Of a stretch of 64,000 bases of DNA, positions 17,300-25,462 are shown piece after piece (positions within the stretch are counted from its first letter, which is position 1; each line of letters starts with the position of its first letter). A program made the translations under genes and the position numbers. The notes beneath the pieces are model-generated. The model saw nothing but the letters and a program-made list of their open reading frames with translations. It did no database searches and had not been told where the DNA came from. Source of the stretch: Streptomonospora nanhaiensis (GTDB taxonomy: Bacteria; Actinomycetota; Actinomycetes; Streptosporangiales; Streptosporangiaceae); NCBI RefSeq assembly GCF_026642255.1, contig NZ_CP113264.1, forward strand, positions 2,976,001 through 3,040,000. Direction: 5' to 3'.

Positions 17300-18127
17300 G
17301 TGCGCTCCCTCGTCCGTCCCGCCCAGTACGCGGCCCTCGCGTTCTACGTCCTCTTCCTGGGCTTCCCGCTGCTGTGGCTGATCTCGGCCTCGGTCAAGTC
17401 CTCGGGCGAGCTCAACTCGCTCACCGTGAGCCTGCTGCCGCAGGAGTGGCACTGGGAGAACTACGCGCAGGCGCTGGCCCGGCAGGGCCTGGTCCGGTCC
17501 GCGTGGAACAGCGTGTTCGTCGCCCTGGTGTCGACGGCGCTCGTCGTCCTCATCGCGCTGCCCGCGTCCTACGTCCTCGCCAGGCTCAAGGGGAGGGTCC
17601 GCACGGCGGGCGTCGGCTGGATCCTCGTGAGCCAGGTCTTCCCGGTCATCCTCGTCATCCTGCCGCTCTTCCTCGTCCTGCGCACCATCGGGCTCACCGA
17701 CAGCCTCGTCGGCCTGACCCTCGTCCACACGACCTACACGCTGCCGTTCGCCCTGTGGATGCTCCAGGGCTACGTGTCCGGCATCCCCGTCGACCTGGAG
17801 GAGGCGGGGGCCATGGACGGCGCGGACCGCCTCACCGTGCTGCGCCTGATCATCCTCCCGCTCCTGGCCCCGGGCGTCGTCGCCACGGCCATGTTCAGCT
17901 TCGTCTCCTCGTGGAACGAGTTCTTCTTCGCCCTCGTGCTGCTCCAGTCGCCCGAGAACTACACCCTGCCCATCACCCTCAAGATGTTCATCGGCGGCGA
18001 GGGCAAGGTGGCGCTCGGGCCGCTCGCGGCGGGATCCGTGCTCGCCGCGATCCCGAGCATCGTCTTCTTCTCGATCATGCAGAAGAAGCTCACCGGCGGG
18101 CTCATGGCCGGCGCGGTGAAGGGATGA
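17300..18127 (+). CDS. Sugar ABC transporter permease, MalG-like (cluster B)
   Basis: A 275-residue permease with about six helices, the first being YAALAFYVLFLGFPLLWLIS. The docking loop is EEAGAMDGADRLTVLRLIIL, and a C-terminal MQKKLTGGLMAGAVKG tail is typical of the MalG side. The chosen start is GTG 17300, 2 bp after the previous stop; the frame is open upstream but non-coding there. It is followed after 47 bp by the binding protein. The ATPase must come from elsewhere in the genome. Confidence 0.92.
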   Translation: MRSLVRPAQYAALAFYVLFLGFPLLWLISASVKSSGELNSLTVSLLPQEWHWENYAQALARQGLVRSAWNSVFVALVSTALVVLIALPASYVLARLKGRVRTAGVGWILVSQVFPVILVILPLFLVLRTIGLTDSLVGLTLVHTTYTLPFALWMLQGYVSGIPVDLEEAGAMDGADRLTVLRLIILPLLAPGVVATAMFSFVSSWNEFFFALVLLQSPENYTLPITLKMFIGGEGKVALGPLAAGSVLAAIPSIVFFSIMQKKLTGGLMAGAVKG

Positions 18128-18174
18128 CCCCCGCGACCGTCGCCCACCGGCACCCCCCGACGAAAGGTAGACCC

Positions 18175-19446
18175 ATGCAGACACGTTTCGTGTCCGTCGC
18201 CGCGGGACTCTCCGCCACGGCACTGCTCCTCACCGCCTGCGGCTCCGGCGAGGGGGACGGCGGCCCCGTCACCCTCGAGTTCCAGTCCCTCTCGGACCAG
18301 CCCGCCGCCATCGAGGCGACGGAGAGCATCGTCGCGGCCTGGAACGAGGCCAACCCCGACACACAGGTCGAGATCGTCCCCGCCGGCTGGGACGGCATCT
18401 ACGACAAGCTGATCACCCAGTTCAACGGCGGCGCCGCGCCCGACATCATCCACTACGAGGCCGCCGGCGTCGTCCCCTTCGCCGTCGACGGCTACCTCGC
18501 CGACCTCTCGGACCACATGTCCGAGGCGGCGCGCGGCGACATCCCCCCGGGCGTCCTCGACTCCGTGACGGTCGACGGCCGGGTCATCGCGTACCCGACC
18601 GAGATGCAGTCCTACGTGGTCTTCGCCAACCGGGGCATGCTGGAGGACGCGGGCGTCGACGTCCCGACCGGCGAGACCATGGCCTGGGAGGACCTGCGCG
18701 AGATCGCGCTGGCCGCGACCACCCCCGACGCCCACGGGCTCGGCTGGGGCCTGTCGAGCCCCACGGCCGTGTTCATGGCCATGGCCCCGGCCTTCGGCGG
18801 GAGCTACTTCGAGGGCTCCGGCCCCGACGCCGCCCTGGCGATCGGGGAGGGGGAGATGGCCCTGCCCGAGCTCGTCGACGCCATGGCCCACGAGGACCGG
18901 TCGATCCTGCCGGTCACGCTCACCCAGTCGGGCACGGAGGCGCTCCCGTCCTTCTACGCGGGCGACGTCGCCATGACGGTCCAGGGCTCCTTCCAGGCCG
19001 CCAACATCGCCGCCGACGCGCCCGAGGACCTCGACTGGGTCGTCCTCCCGCCGCTGGAGGGGCCCGCTGGCCCGTGGCAGGCCGCGAACCCGCAGACGCT
19101 GTCGGTGAACATCGACTCCGAGCACGTCGAGGAGTCCGCCGCGTTCATCGAGTTCTTCACCTCCACCGACAACCTCGCGGCACTCAACGAGGCCGACTCG
19201 CTCATCCCGGCGACGACCTCCGCGAGGGAGGTCATGGGCTCCTCCCTGGAGGGCGAGAACGGCTGGGACGCCGTCCTGGCCTCGGGCGAGTACCTGGAGT
19301 CCTCCCCGTACCTGTTCGTCGACGCCTACGCGCAGTGGAAGGACACGGTCGCGACCCCCGCCTACCAGCGCTTCCTCGCCCAGGAGATCGACGCGGACGG
19401 CCTCGCGGCCGAGCTGGAGAACGGCTGGGAGGAGATCACGCGGTAG
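18175..19446 (+). CDS. Sugar ABC transporter solute-binding lipoprotein (cluster B)
   Basis: A 423-residue extracellular binding protein. The signal peptide MQTRFVSVAAGLSATALLLT ends in the lipobox LLTAC with Cys22 as the lipid anchor. Family 1 blocks include NGGAAPDIIHYE, AYPTEMQSYVVFANRGML and GDVAMTVQGSF. ATG 18175 follows GAAAGGTAG. It sits after both permeases, unlike cluster A, where it comes first. An 11-bp hairpin right after the stop may stabilise this part of the message and lower expression of the enzymes downstream. Confidence 0.92.
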   Translation: MQTRFVSVAAGLSATALLLTACGSGEGDGGPVTLEFQSLSDQPAAIEATESIVAAWNEANPDTQVEIVPAGWDGIYDKLITQFNGGAAPDIIHYEAAGVVPFAVDGYLADLSDHMSEAARGDIPPGVLDSVTVDGRVIAYPTEMQSYVVFANRGMLEDAGVDVPTGETMAWEDLREIALAATTPDAHGLGWGLSSPTAVFMAMAPAFGGSYFEGSGPDAALAIGEGEMALPELVDAMAHEDRSILPVTLTQSGTEALPSFYAGDVAMTVQGSFQAANIAADAPEDLDWVVLPPLEGPAGPWQAANPQTLSVNIDSEHVEESAAFIEFFTSTDNLAALNEADSLIPATTSAREVMGSSLEGENGWDAVLASGEYLESSPYLFVDAYAQWKDTVATPAYQRFLAQEIDADGLAAELENGWEEITR

Positions 19447-19457
19447 GGACCCGGAGC

Positions 19458-19482
19458 GGCCGGGGGCGCCACGCCCCCGGCC
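19458..19482 (+). terminator. Intra-operon hairpin after the binding-protein gene
   Basis: A perfect 11-bp stem, GGCCGGGGGCG (19458-19468) with CGCCCCCGGCC (19472-19482), closes on a 3-nt loop 12 bp after the binding-protein stop. It sits in the only sizeable gap of the operon (130 bp). It probably acts as an attenuator or 3'-end stabiliser, so transporter and enzyme genes can be expressed at different levels. Confidence 0.55.
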
Positions 19483-19576
19483 CGGGGAGTCCAGGGCGCG
19501 TCCCGGGACGGACGAGTGGGCGGGCCCGCGACGACGGGCCCGCAGCGCAGACGAACAACGACAGGGGAGTGGGCCC

Positions 19577-20767
19577 ATGACCTGGCTGGACGACCGAGCG
19601 GTGGCCGTGATCACCGGAGCGGCGGTGGGAGACGCCCTGGGCGGCGCCACCGAGGGGTGGACGCCCGAGCAGATCGAGGAGCGCCACGGCGGACGGGTGA
19701 CCGGCATCGTCGGACCGTGGTACCCGGACTGGCGCAACGCCCGCCCGATCGCGCCGTACCACAAGGGCGACGGACACGTCACCGACGACACCCTCATGAC
19801 GCGCGCCCTGGTGGAGGTCTACGCGAAGCGGCGGGCACACCTGGACGCCTACGCGGTGGCCGAGGACCTCGTCCCGCTCATGATCGGCGAACCGCGCTGG
19901 GTCCCCGAGCTGGAGTCGACCGCGCTGCTGCTCCAGCGGGTCTTCCTCGCGGAGAAGTGGATGGTCGCCCGGATCCACTACGGCCACGTCGACCCCCGCG
20001 AGGCGGGCGTCGGCAACGTCGTCAACTGCGGCGCGGCGATGTACGTCGCGCCCGTCGGCCTGGCCAACCCGGGCGACCCCCGGGGCGCCTACGCGGAGGC
20101 GATCGACCTCACCGGCGCGCACCAGTCCAGCTACGGGCGCGAGGCCGCCGGGGTCTTCGCGGCCATGGTCGCGGCCTCCGTGGCTCCCGGGGCCGCCCTC
20201 GACGACGTCGTCGCCGCGGCGCTCGACGTCGCCCACGACGGCACCGCCGCCGCGCTGCGCGCCGTCGTCGGGGCCTTCGACGGCTGGGAAGCCCCGCCCC
20301 GCACCGACGAGGAGGAGCGCGCCCTGGCGCGGCTCGTCCGCGAGACGGTCGCCCCGTTCGACTCGGTGGGCCCGGCCTACCGGCAGATGTCGATGGACGC
20401 GCGCCGCCCCTCCCGGACCAAGGCCATCGAGGAGCTGCCCGCCGCGCTGGGCCTCGTCCTCGGGCACCGGGGCGACTACCGGGGCGCGGTGCTCGGCGCC
20501 GTCAACTACGGCCGCGACGCCGACTCCATCGCCGTCATGGCGGGCGCGGTCTGCGCCGGCCTCGGTGGGACGTCCGCCGTCCCCGCCGACTGGCTCGACG
20601 CGGTCGAGGAGGCGAGCCGCATGGACATCCGCGAGACCGGCCGCCTCATGGCCTCCGCCGCCGCCGACATCCTGCGCGCCGACCGTGAGCGGGCCGCCGC
20701 CCGCCTGCGGGACATCGACGCGATCGATCGCGCGCCGGCCGCGGTCCCGGCGGGAGGGACGACATGA
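19577..20767 (+). CDS. ADP-ribosylglycohydrolase-like hydrolase (cluster B, first)
   Basis: A 396-residue ARH-superfamily protein. The N-terminal GAAVGDALGGATEGWT is followed by the metal motif HVTDDTLMTRAL and the C-terminal GRDADSIAVMAGAVCAGLGG, so the binuclear metal site seems complete. ATG 19577 has GGGGAG in front. The stop overlaps the next ARH-like gene by 4 bp. Being placed behind a sugar importer suggests hydrolysis of an imported glycosidic compound rather than removal of ADP-ribose from proteins. The true substrate is unknown. Confidence 0.87.
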   Translation: MTWLDDRAVAVITGAAVGDALGGATEGWTPEQIEERHGGRVTGIVGPWYPDWRNARPIAPYHKGDGHVTDDTLMTRALVEVYAKRRAHLDAYAVAEDLVPLMIGEPRWVPELESTALLLQRVFLAEKWMVARIHYGHVDPREAGVGNVVNCGAAMYVAPVGLANPGDPRGAYAEAIDLTGAHQSSYGREAAGVFAAMVAASVAPGAALDDVVAAALDVAHDGTAAALRAVVGAFDGWEAPPRTDEEERALARLVRETVAPFDSVGPAYRQMSMDARRPSRTKAIEELPAALGLVLGHRGDYRGAVLGAVNYGRDADSIAVMAGAVCAGLGGTSAVPADWLDAVEEASRMDIRETGRLMASAAADILRADRERAAARLRDIDAIDRAPAAVPAGGTT

Positions 20768-22131
20768 GGCTCACCTGGGCGCAGCCGGAGGACCTGCTCG
20801 CGCACGAACTCGTCCAGTCCGCCGCCGAGGGGCGCGACGTCGCCGCGATCCGGGACCGGTGGGCCGACGCCGGGGGCGACCCCGTCCCCGCGGTGAGCGG
20901 CGCCGGACCCGTGCCCGCCTCCCCGGAGCTGCGAGAACTCGCACGCGCGCTGCTCGACGAACTGGCCGCCCTGCCCGCCCCCGCCGCCCCCGGTGAACCC
21001 GACGACTGGGCCGGCATCGAGGCCGTCCTGCCCCCGGTGCCCCGGCAGCCCGCACCCGGCGGCGACCTCCGCGAGCGGATGCGCGGCGCCTGGACCGGCC
21101 GCGCCGCGGGATGCCTGCTCGGCAAACCCGTCGAGAAGATCCCGCGCGAGGGCATCGAGGAGATCCTGCGCTCCACGGGGCGCTGGCCGCTCGACCGCTG
21201 GTTCACGGCCGCCGGGCTCCCCGACGACGTCGCCGCCCGCTGGCCGTGGAACCGCCGCAGCGCGCCGACGTCCCTGGAGGAGAACATCGACGGGATGCCG
21301 GAGGACGACGACCTCAACTACCCCATCCTCGCCCTGGCCCTCCTCGAACGGCACGGGCGCGGGTTCACGACCGAGGACGTCGCCCAGCTCTGGCTCGACA
21401 ACCTCCCGGCGGGCCGCGTCTTCACGGCCGAGCGCGCCGCCTACCGCAACATCCTCGACGCGCGCCCCGTCCCGGAGACGGCCACCCACCACAACCCCTT
21501 CCGCGAGTGGATCGGGGCGCTCATCCGGGCCGACGTCCTCGGATGGGCCAGCCCAGGCGACGTGCGCGGGGCCGCCCGGCTCGCCTGGACGGACGCCAGG
21601 CTCAGCCACACCCGCAACGGCGTCTACGGGGCCATGTGGGCGGCGGCGCTGGCGTCGGCGGCGATGGTCCACGACACGGTCGACGAGGTCCTGGACGCCG
21701 CGGACGCGGCCGTCCCGCCGGACAGCCGCCTCGCCGCGGCCGTCCGGCTGGGGCGCGCCGCCGCCGGGGAGGGGGACGTGCGCGCCGGGCTCGACCGGCT
21801 GCACGAGGCCTACGGCGACCTGCACTGGGTGCACGTCCTCAACAACGCGGCCGTGATCGCGTACGCCCTCGCCCGCGGCGCGGGGGAGTTCGGCCCGAGC
21901 GTCTCGCACGCGGTGACGGCCGGGTGGGACACCGACTCGGCCGCGGCCACCGTCGGCGGCGTGGTGGGCGCGCTCCGGGGCGCCCGGGGCATCGGCGCCC
22001 GGTGGTCCGACCCGCTCGACGGCCGCATCGCGACCTCGCTCCCGGGGGGCGAACAGCGGATCGACGACCTCGCCGCCCGGACCGCGGCCCTCGCGGCCCC
22101 CGCCGCCACGACCGAGAGGAGCACGCCGTGA
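20764..22131 (+). CDS. ADP-ribosylglycohydrolase-like hydrolase (cluster B, second)
   Basis: A 455-residue ARH-superfamily protein with an N-terminal extension of about 100 residues before the catalytic core (RMRGAWTGRAAGCLLGKPVE). Metal-ligand motifs are MPEDDDLNYPIL and AGWDTDSAAATVGGVVGALRG. The extension (LTWAQPEDLLAHELVQSAAEG) has no domain I recognise. It begins at the ATGA overlap with the previous gene and ends in a GTGA overlap with the next. The two neighbouring ARH-like proteins are quite different from each other, so they may act on different bonds of one substrate. Confidence 0.85.
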   Translation: MRLTWAQPEDLLAHELVQSAAEGRDVAAIRDRWADAGGDPVPAVSGAGPVPASPELRELARALLDELAALPAPAAPGEPDDWAGIEAVLPPVPRQPAPGGDLRERMRGAWTGRAAGCLLGKPVEKIPREGIEEILRSTGRWPLDRWFTAAGLPDDVAARWPWNRRSAPTSLEENIDGMPEDDDLNYPILALALLERHGRGFTTEDVAQLWLDNLPAGRVFTAERAAYRNILDARPVPETATHHNPFREWIGALIRADVLGWASPGDVRGAARLAWTDARLSHTRNGVYGAMWAAALASAAMVHDTVDEVLDAADAAVPPDSRLAAAVRLGRAAAGEGDVRAGLDRLHEAYGDLHWVHVLNNAAVIAYALARGAGEFGPSVSHAVTAGWDTDSAAATVGGVVGALRGARGIGARWSDPLDGRIATSLPGGEQRIDDLAARTAALAAPAATTERSTP

Positions 22132-24257
22132 CCTACCTGTTCGACCCGCTCGTCCCCCGACCGATCGACCTCCCCACCGAGGTGCCCCTCGACGGCGAAC
22201 CCTCCGCGGACCGGCTCCGGGCCCTCGACGAGGCCAAGGTCTTCGCGGCCCCGGCGGACCCCGCCGACCGCCCCGCCTGGCGGGAGCGCCTGCACGCGTG
22301 GCGCGAGGACGCCCGGACCCGCCACGGCTACCGGGGCGCCGTGTACGAGCACCCCGGGGCGGCGTGGGCCGCCCGCTGCCACACCGTCGCGCAGGTGTGG
22401 CTGTGGGACGAGCTGCTGTACTCCTTCGACGAGCACCGCTTCACCCCCGAGCGCTTCCTGGCCGACGCCCGCGAGCGCTTCGGCGGACTCGACGCCGTCG
22501 TGCTCTGGCACGCCTATCCGGTGATCGGCCTGGACGACCGCAACCAGTGGGACCACTACCGCGACGTGCCCGGGCTGGCGGGCCCCGGGGGCCTCGTCGA
22601 GGCCCTCCACCGCGCCGGACTGCACGTGTTCGTCGACTACAACCCCTGGGACGTCGGCACCCGCCGGGGCGCCGACGACGTCACCGAGCTCGCGTCGCTC
22701 GTCGCCGACCTGGACGCGGACGGCGTCTTCCTCGACACCCTGAAGAAGGCCGACCCCGACCTCGTCGCCCGCCTGGACGCCGCCCGGCCCGGCGTGGTCC
22801 TGGAGGGCGAGTCGAAGCTGGCCGTCGAGCGGATCGAGGACCACGCCACCTCGTGGGCGCAGTTCTTCGCCGACTCGCCCGTGCCCGGGGTGCTCAGGGC
22901 GCACTGGTACGAGCGGCGCCACATGCAGCACCACGTGCGCCGCTGGCACCGCGACCACTCCGAGGAGCTCCAGTCGGCCTGGCTCAACGGGGTCGGCGTC
23001 ATGGTGTGGGAGGTCGTGTTCGGGGCCTGGGTCGGCTGGTCACCGCGCGACGCGGCCACCGTGAGCCGCATGACGGCCGTCCAGCGCGCCGCGGGCGACC
23101 TCCTCCTCGACGGGGAGTGGACGCCCCTGGCGGAGCTCGCCCCCGAGGCGGAGGCCGCCGGCGTGTACGCCTCCCGGTGGGAGCTGGACGGCCTGACCCT
23201 GTGGACGCTCGTCAACCGAGGCGAGGCCGACCACACGGGCCCGGTGCTCCCGCACGGGGACGGCGCCCGGGCCCCCGGCGGCACGCTCGTCGACCTCACG
23301 GGCGGCGGGCGCGGGGAGGCCGGACACGTGACCGTGCCCGGGCGCGGTATCGCCGCACTCATGCACGTCGCGGACGGCGCCCCCGAGCCCGAGTGGCTGC
23401 CCGGCCTTCTCGACCTGCTCGCCGCCGCGCCGCACGACCCCGACGCGCGGTTCCGGCACCGCCTCGCCGCGCGGCTGCGCCCCGCGGCCCCCGGGACCGG
23501 TGCGGCGGGCGCCCACGCGGCGGGCGCCCACGCGGCGGGCGGCCCGGAGCCGGACGCGGCCGTGGTGCCCGCGGGGCCGTACGTCCTCACCGTGCGCTAC
23601 CGCGCCCGGGAGACGGGCATGTACCAGGGCGCCCCGTACGTGGACGAGTGGAAGCCGCTCCCGCCGCGCCTGCACGACGCGCGCACCCTCCAGAGGGACG
23701 GGGCGCTGGCCGCGCCCGTCGCGGTTGCCGCGAGCGAGGCCACCAACGCCGGGTTCGCCGCGTTCCTCGACGCCACGGGCTACGAGCCCGCGTTCCCGCA
23801 CCGCTTCCTCGCGCACTGGCAGGACGGGCGCCCCGCCCCGGGCACGGAGGACGAACCCGTGTCGTTCGTGGACCTGGACGACGCGCGGGCGTACTGCGCC
23901 TGGCGCGGCGGACGCCTGCCCACGGAGGACGAGTGGCAGCTCGCCGGCGAGGCCGGCGGCCTGCGCCGCGGGGAGCCCGCCGTCTGGAACTGGACCGAGA
24001 GCGAGCACAGCGACGGCCGGACCAGGTTCGTCATGCTCAAGGGCGGCGCGGACTACGCCGCCGAGGGGTCCGACTGGTACGTCGAGGGCGGGCGCCACGC
24101 ACCCGACCGCAGCGTCAAGCTGCTGCTGCCCGGCCTGGGCCTGGCCCGGGGCGCCACCGTCGGCTTCCGCTGCGCGTGGGACCTGACGGACACAGACCTT
24201 CTTGGAACGGCGCCCTCCGCCTCGGCGCCGGAGCGCACCGGGGAGGTGGTCGCGTGA
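22128..24257 (+). CDS. Putative TIM-barrel glycosidase fused to an FGE/SUMF1-like domain
   Basis: A 709-residue two-part protein without signal peptide. Residues 1 to about 455 look like a TIM-barrel glycosidase-type domain: VVLWHAYPVIGLDDRNQWDH, LHVFVDYNPWDVGTRRG, DADGVFLDTLKKAD and VLEGESK run in the order expected of barrel strands ending in acidic residues. A linker near residue 461 has a tandem AGAHA repeat. The C-terminal part has formylglycine-generating-enzyme-like blocks: EATNAGFAAFLDATGYEPA, AYCAWRGGRLPTEDEW (about residues 588-603), VWNWTES, VMLKGGADY and GFRCAWD. I do not recognise this fusion. The start is GTG 22128 by GTGA overlap. Role in the operon is likely substrate breakdown; mechanism unknown. 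Confidence 0.75.
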   Translation: MTYLFDPLVPRPIDLPTEVPLDGEPSADRLRALDEAKVFAAPADPADRPAWRERLHAWREDARTRHGYRGAVYEHPGAAWAARCHTVAQVWLWDELLYSFDEHRFTPERFLADARERFGGLDAVVLWHAYPVIGLDDRNQWDHYRDVPGLAGPGGLVEALHRAGLHVFVDYNPWDVGTRRGADDVTELASLVADLDADGVFLDTLKKADPDLVARLDAARPGVVLEGESKLAVERIEDHATSWAQFFADSPVPGVLRAHWYERRHMQHHVRRWHRDHSEELQSAWLNGVGVMVWEVVFGAWVGWSPRDAATVSRMTAVQRAAGDLLLDGEWTPLAELAPEAEAAGVYASRWELDGLTLWTLVNRGEADHTGPVLPHGDGARAPGGTLVDLTGGGRGEAGHVTVPGRGIAALMHVADGAPEPEWLPGLLDLLAAAPHDPDARFRHRLAARLRPAAPGTGAAGAHAAGAHAAGGPEPDAAVVPAGPYVLTVRYRARETGMYQGAPYVDEWKPLPPRLHDARTLQRDGALAAPVAVAASEATNAGFAAFLDATGYEPAFPHRFLAHWQDGRPAPGTEDEPVSFVDLDDARAYCAWRGGRLPTEDEWQLAGEAGGLRRGEPAVWNWTESEHSDGRTRFVMLKGGADYAAEGSDWYVEGGRHAPDRSVKLLLPGLGLARGATVGFRCAWDLTDTDLLGTAPSASAPERTGEVVA

Positions 24258-25462
24258 CCGTCTCGCGCGACCCCTCCTCGGGCGCACTCGCCGGCCTGCG
24301 CGTCGTGGACGCCTCCACGCTCTTCGCGGGCCCCATGGCCGCCATGCACCTGGGGGACATGGGCGCCGACGTCGTCAAGGTCGAGCACCCCTCCCGCCCC
24401 GACCCCTCGCGCACGCACGGCGCCGCCAAGGACGGCGTCAACCTGTGGTGGAAGACGCTGGGGCGCAACAAGCGCACCGTCACCGCCGACCTCGGGAGCG
24501 GGGGCGGGCGGGAGGTGTTCCTCGCGCTCGCCGCGGAGTCCGACGTCGTCGTCGAGAACTTCCGCCCCGGCACCCTGGAGCGCTGGGGGCTGGGCTACGA
24601 CGAGCTCAGCGAGCGCAACCCCGGGCTCGTGCTCGCGCGCGTCAGCGGGTTCGGCCAGATCGGCCCGTACCGGACGCGGCCCGGCTTCGGCACGCTCGCC
24701 GAGGCGATGAGCGGGTTCGCCGCGATGACGGGCGAGCCCGACGGGCCGCCCACGCTCCCGCCGTTCGGGCTGGCCGACGGCGTCGCCTCGCTCGCCACCG
24801 CGTTCGCCGTCATGGTGGCGCTGTCCGCCCGCGCGGGGACCGGGCGCGGACAGGTCGTCGACACGGCGATCATCGAGCCGATCCTGGCCGTGCTCGGACC
24901 CCAGATCACCCGCTGGGACCAGCTGGGAACGGTCCAGCCGCGCACCGGCAACCGCTCGTCCAACAACGCGCCCCGCAACACCTACCGGACCGGGGACGGG
25001 CACTGGGTGGCCGTCTCCACCTCCGCCCAGTCGATCGCCGAGCGCGTCGTGAGGCTCGTCGGCCGCCCCGACCTGGTCGACGAGCCCTGGTTCGCGCGCG
25101 GCGCCGACCGGGCCCGCCACGCCGACGAGCTCGACGAGGCGGTCGGCGGGTGGATCGCCCGCAGGACGCGCGACGAGGTCGTCGCCGCGTTCGAGGAGGC
25201 ACATGCGGCGGTCGCCCCGGTCTACGACGCGTCCGACATCGTCGCCGACCCCCAGTTCCGGGAACTGGGGACGGTCCACGAGGTCGAGGACCCCGAACTC
25301 GGGCCGATGCTCATGCAGGGCCCGCTGTTCCGGCTGTCGGACAACGACGGCGTCGTGCGCTTCACCGGCCGCCCCCACGGCGCGGACACCGACGAGGTCC
25401 TCGGCGAGCTCGGGTTCGCGCCCGAGCGCATCGCCGAGCTGCGGGAGCGGGGGGAGGTGTGA
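24254..25462 (+). CDS. CaiB/BaiF-type CoA transferase (cluster B)
   Basis: A 402-residue family III CoA transferase, which moves CoA from an acyl-CoA donor to a carboxylic acid. Blocks include GLRVVDASTLFAGPMAAMHL, the VVKVEHP strand, the catalytic-region DVVVENFRPGTLERWGLGY and ARVSGFGQIGPYRTRPGFG. The catalytic Asp is expected around residue 165, within FGTLAEAMSGFAAMTGE or nearby; I could not place it with certainty. It overlaps the previous gene (GTGA) and the CitE-type lyase that follows. A CoA-activated dicarboxylic or hydroxy acid is the probable end product of this pathway. Confidence 0.9.
   Translation: MTVSRDPSSGALAGLRVVDASTLFAGPMAAMHLGDMGADVVKVEHPSRPDPSRTHGAAKDGVNLWWKTLGRNKRTVTADLGSGGGREVFLALAAESDVVVENFRPGTLERWGLGYDELSERNPGLVLARVSGFGQIGPYRTRPGFGTLAEAMSGFAAMTGEPDGPPTLPPFGLADGVASLATAFAVMVALSARAGTGRGQVVDTAIIEPILAVLGPQITRWDQLGTVQPRTGNRSSNNAPRNTYRTGDGHWVAVSTSAQSIAERVVRLVGRPDLVDEPWFARGADRARHADELDEAVGGWIARRTRDEVVAAFEEAHAAVAPVYDASDIVADPQFRELGTVHEVEDPELGPMLMQGPLFRLSDNDGVVRFTGRPHGADTDEVLGELGFAPERIAELRERGEV

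Noticed and set aside
23505..23543. Tandem AGAHA repeat DNA as a possible regulatory or CRISPR-like repeat
   Set aside because: It consists of about two 15-bp units in frame within the linker of the TIM-barrel/FGE fusion and is best explained as coding linker.
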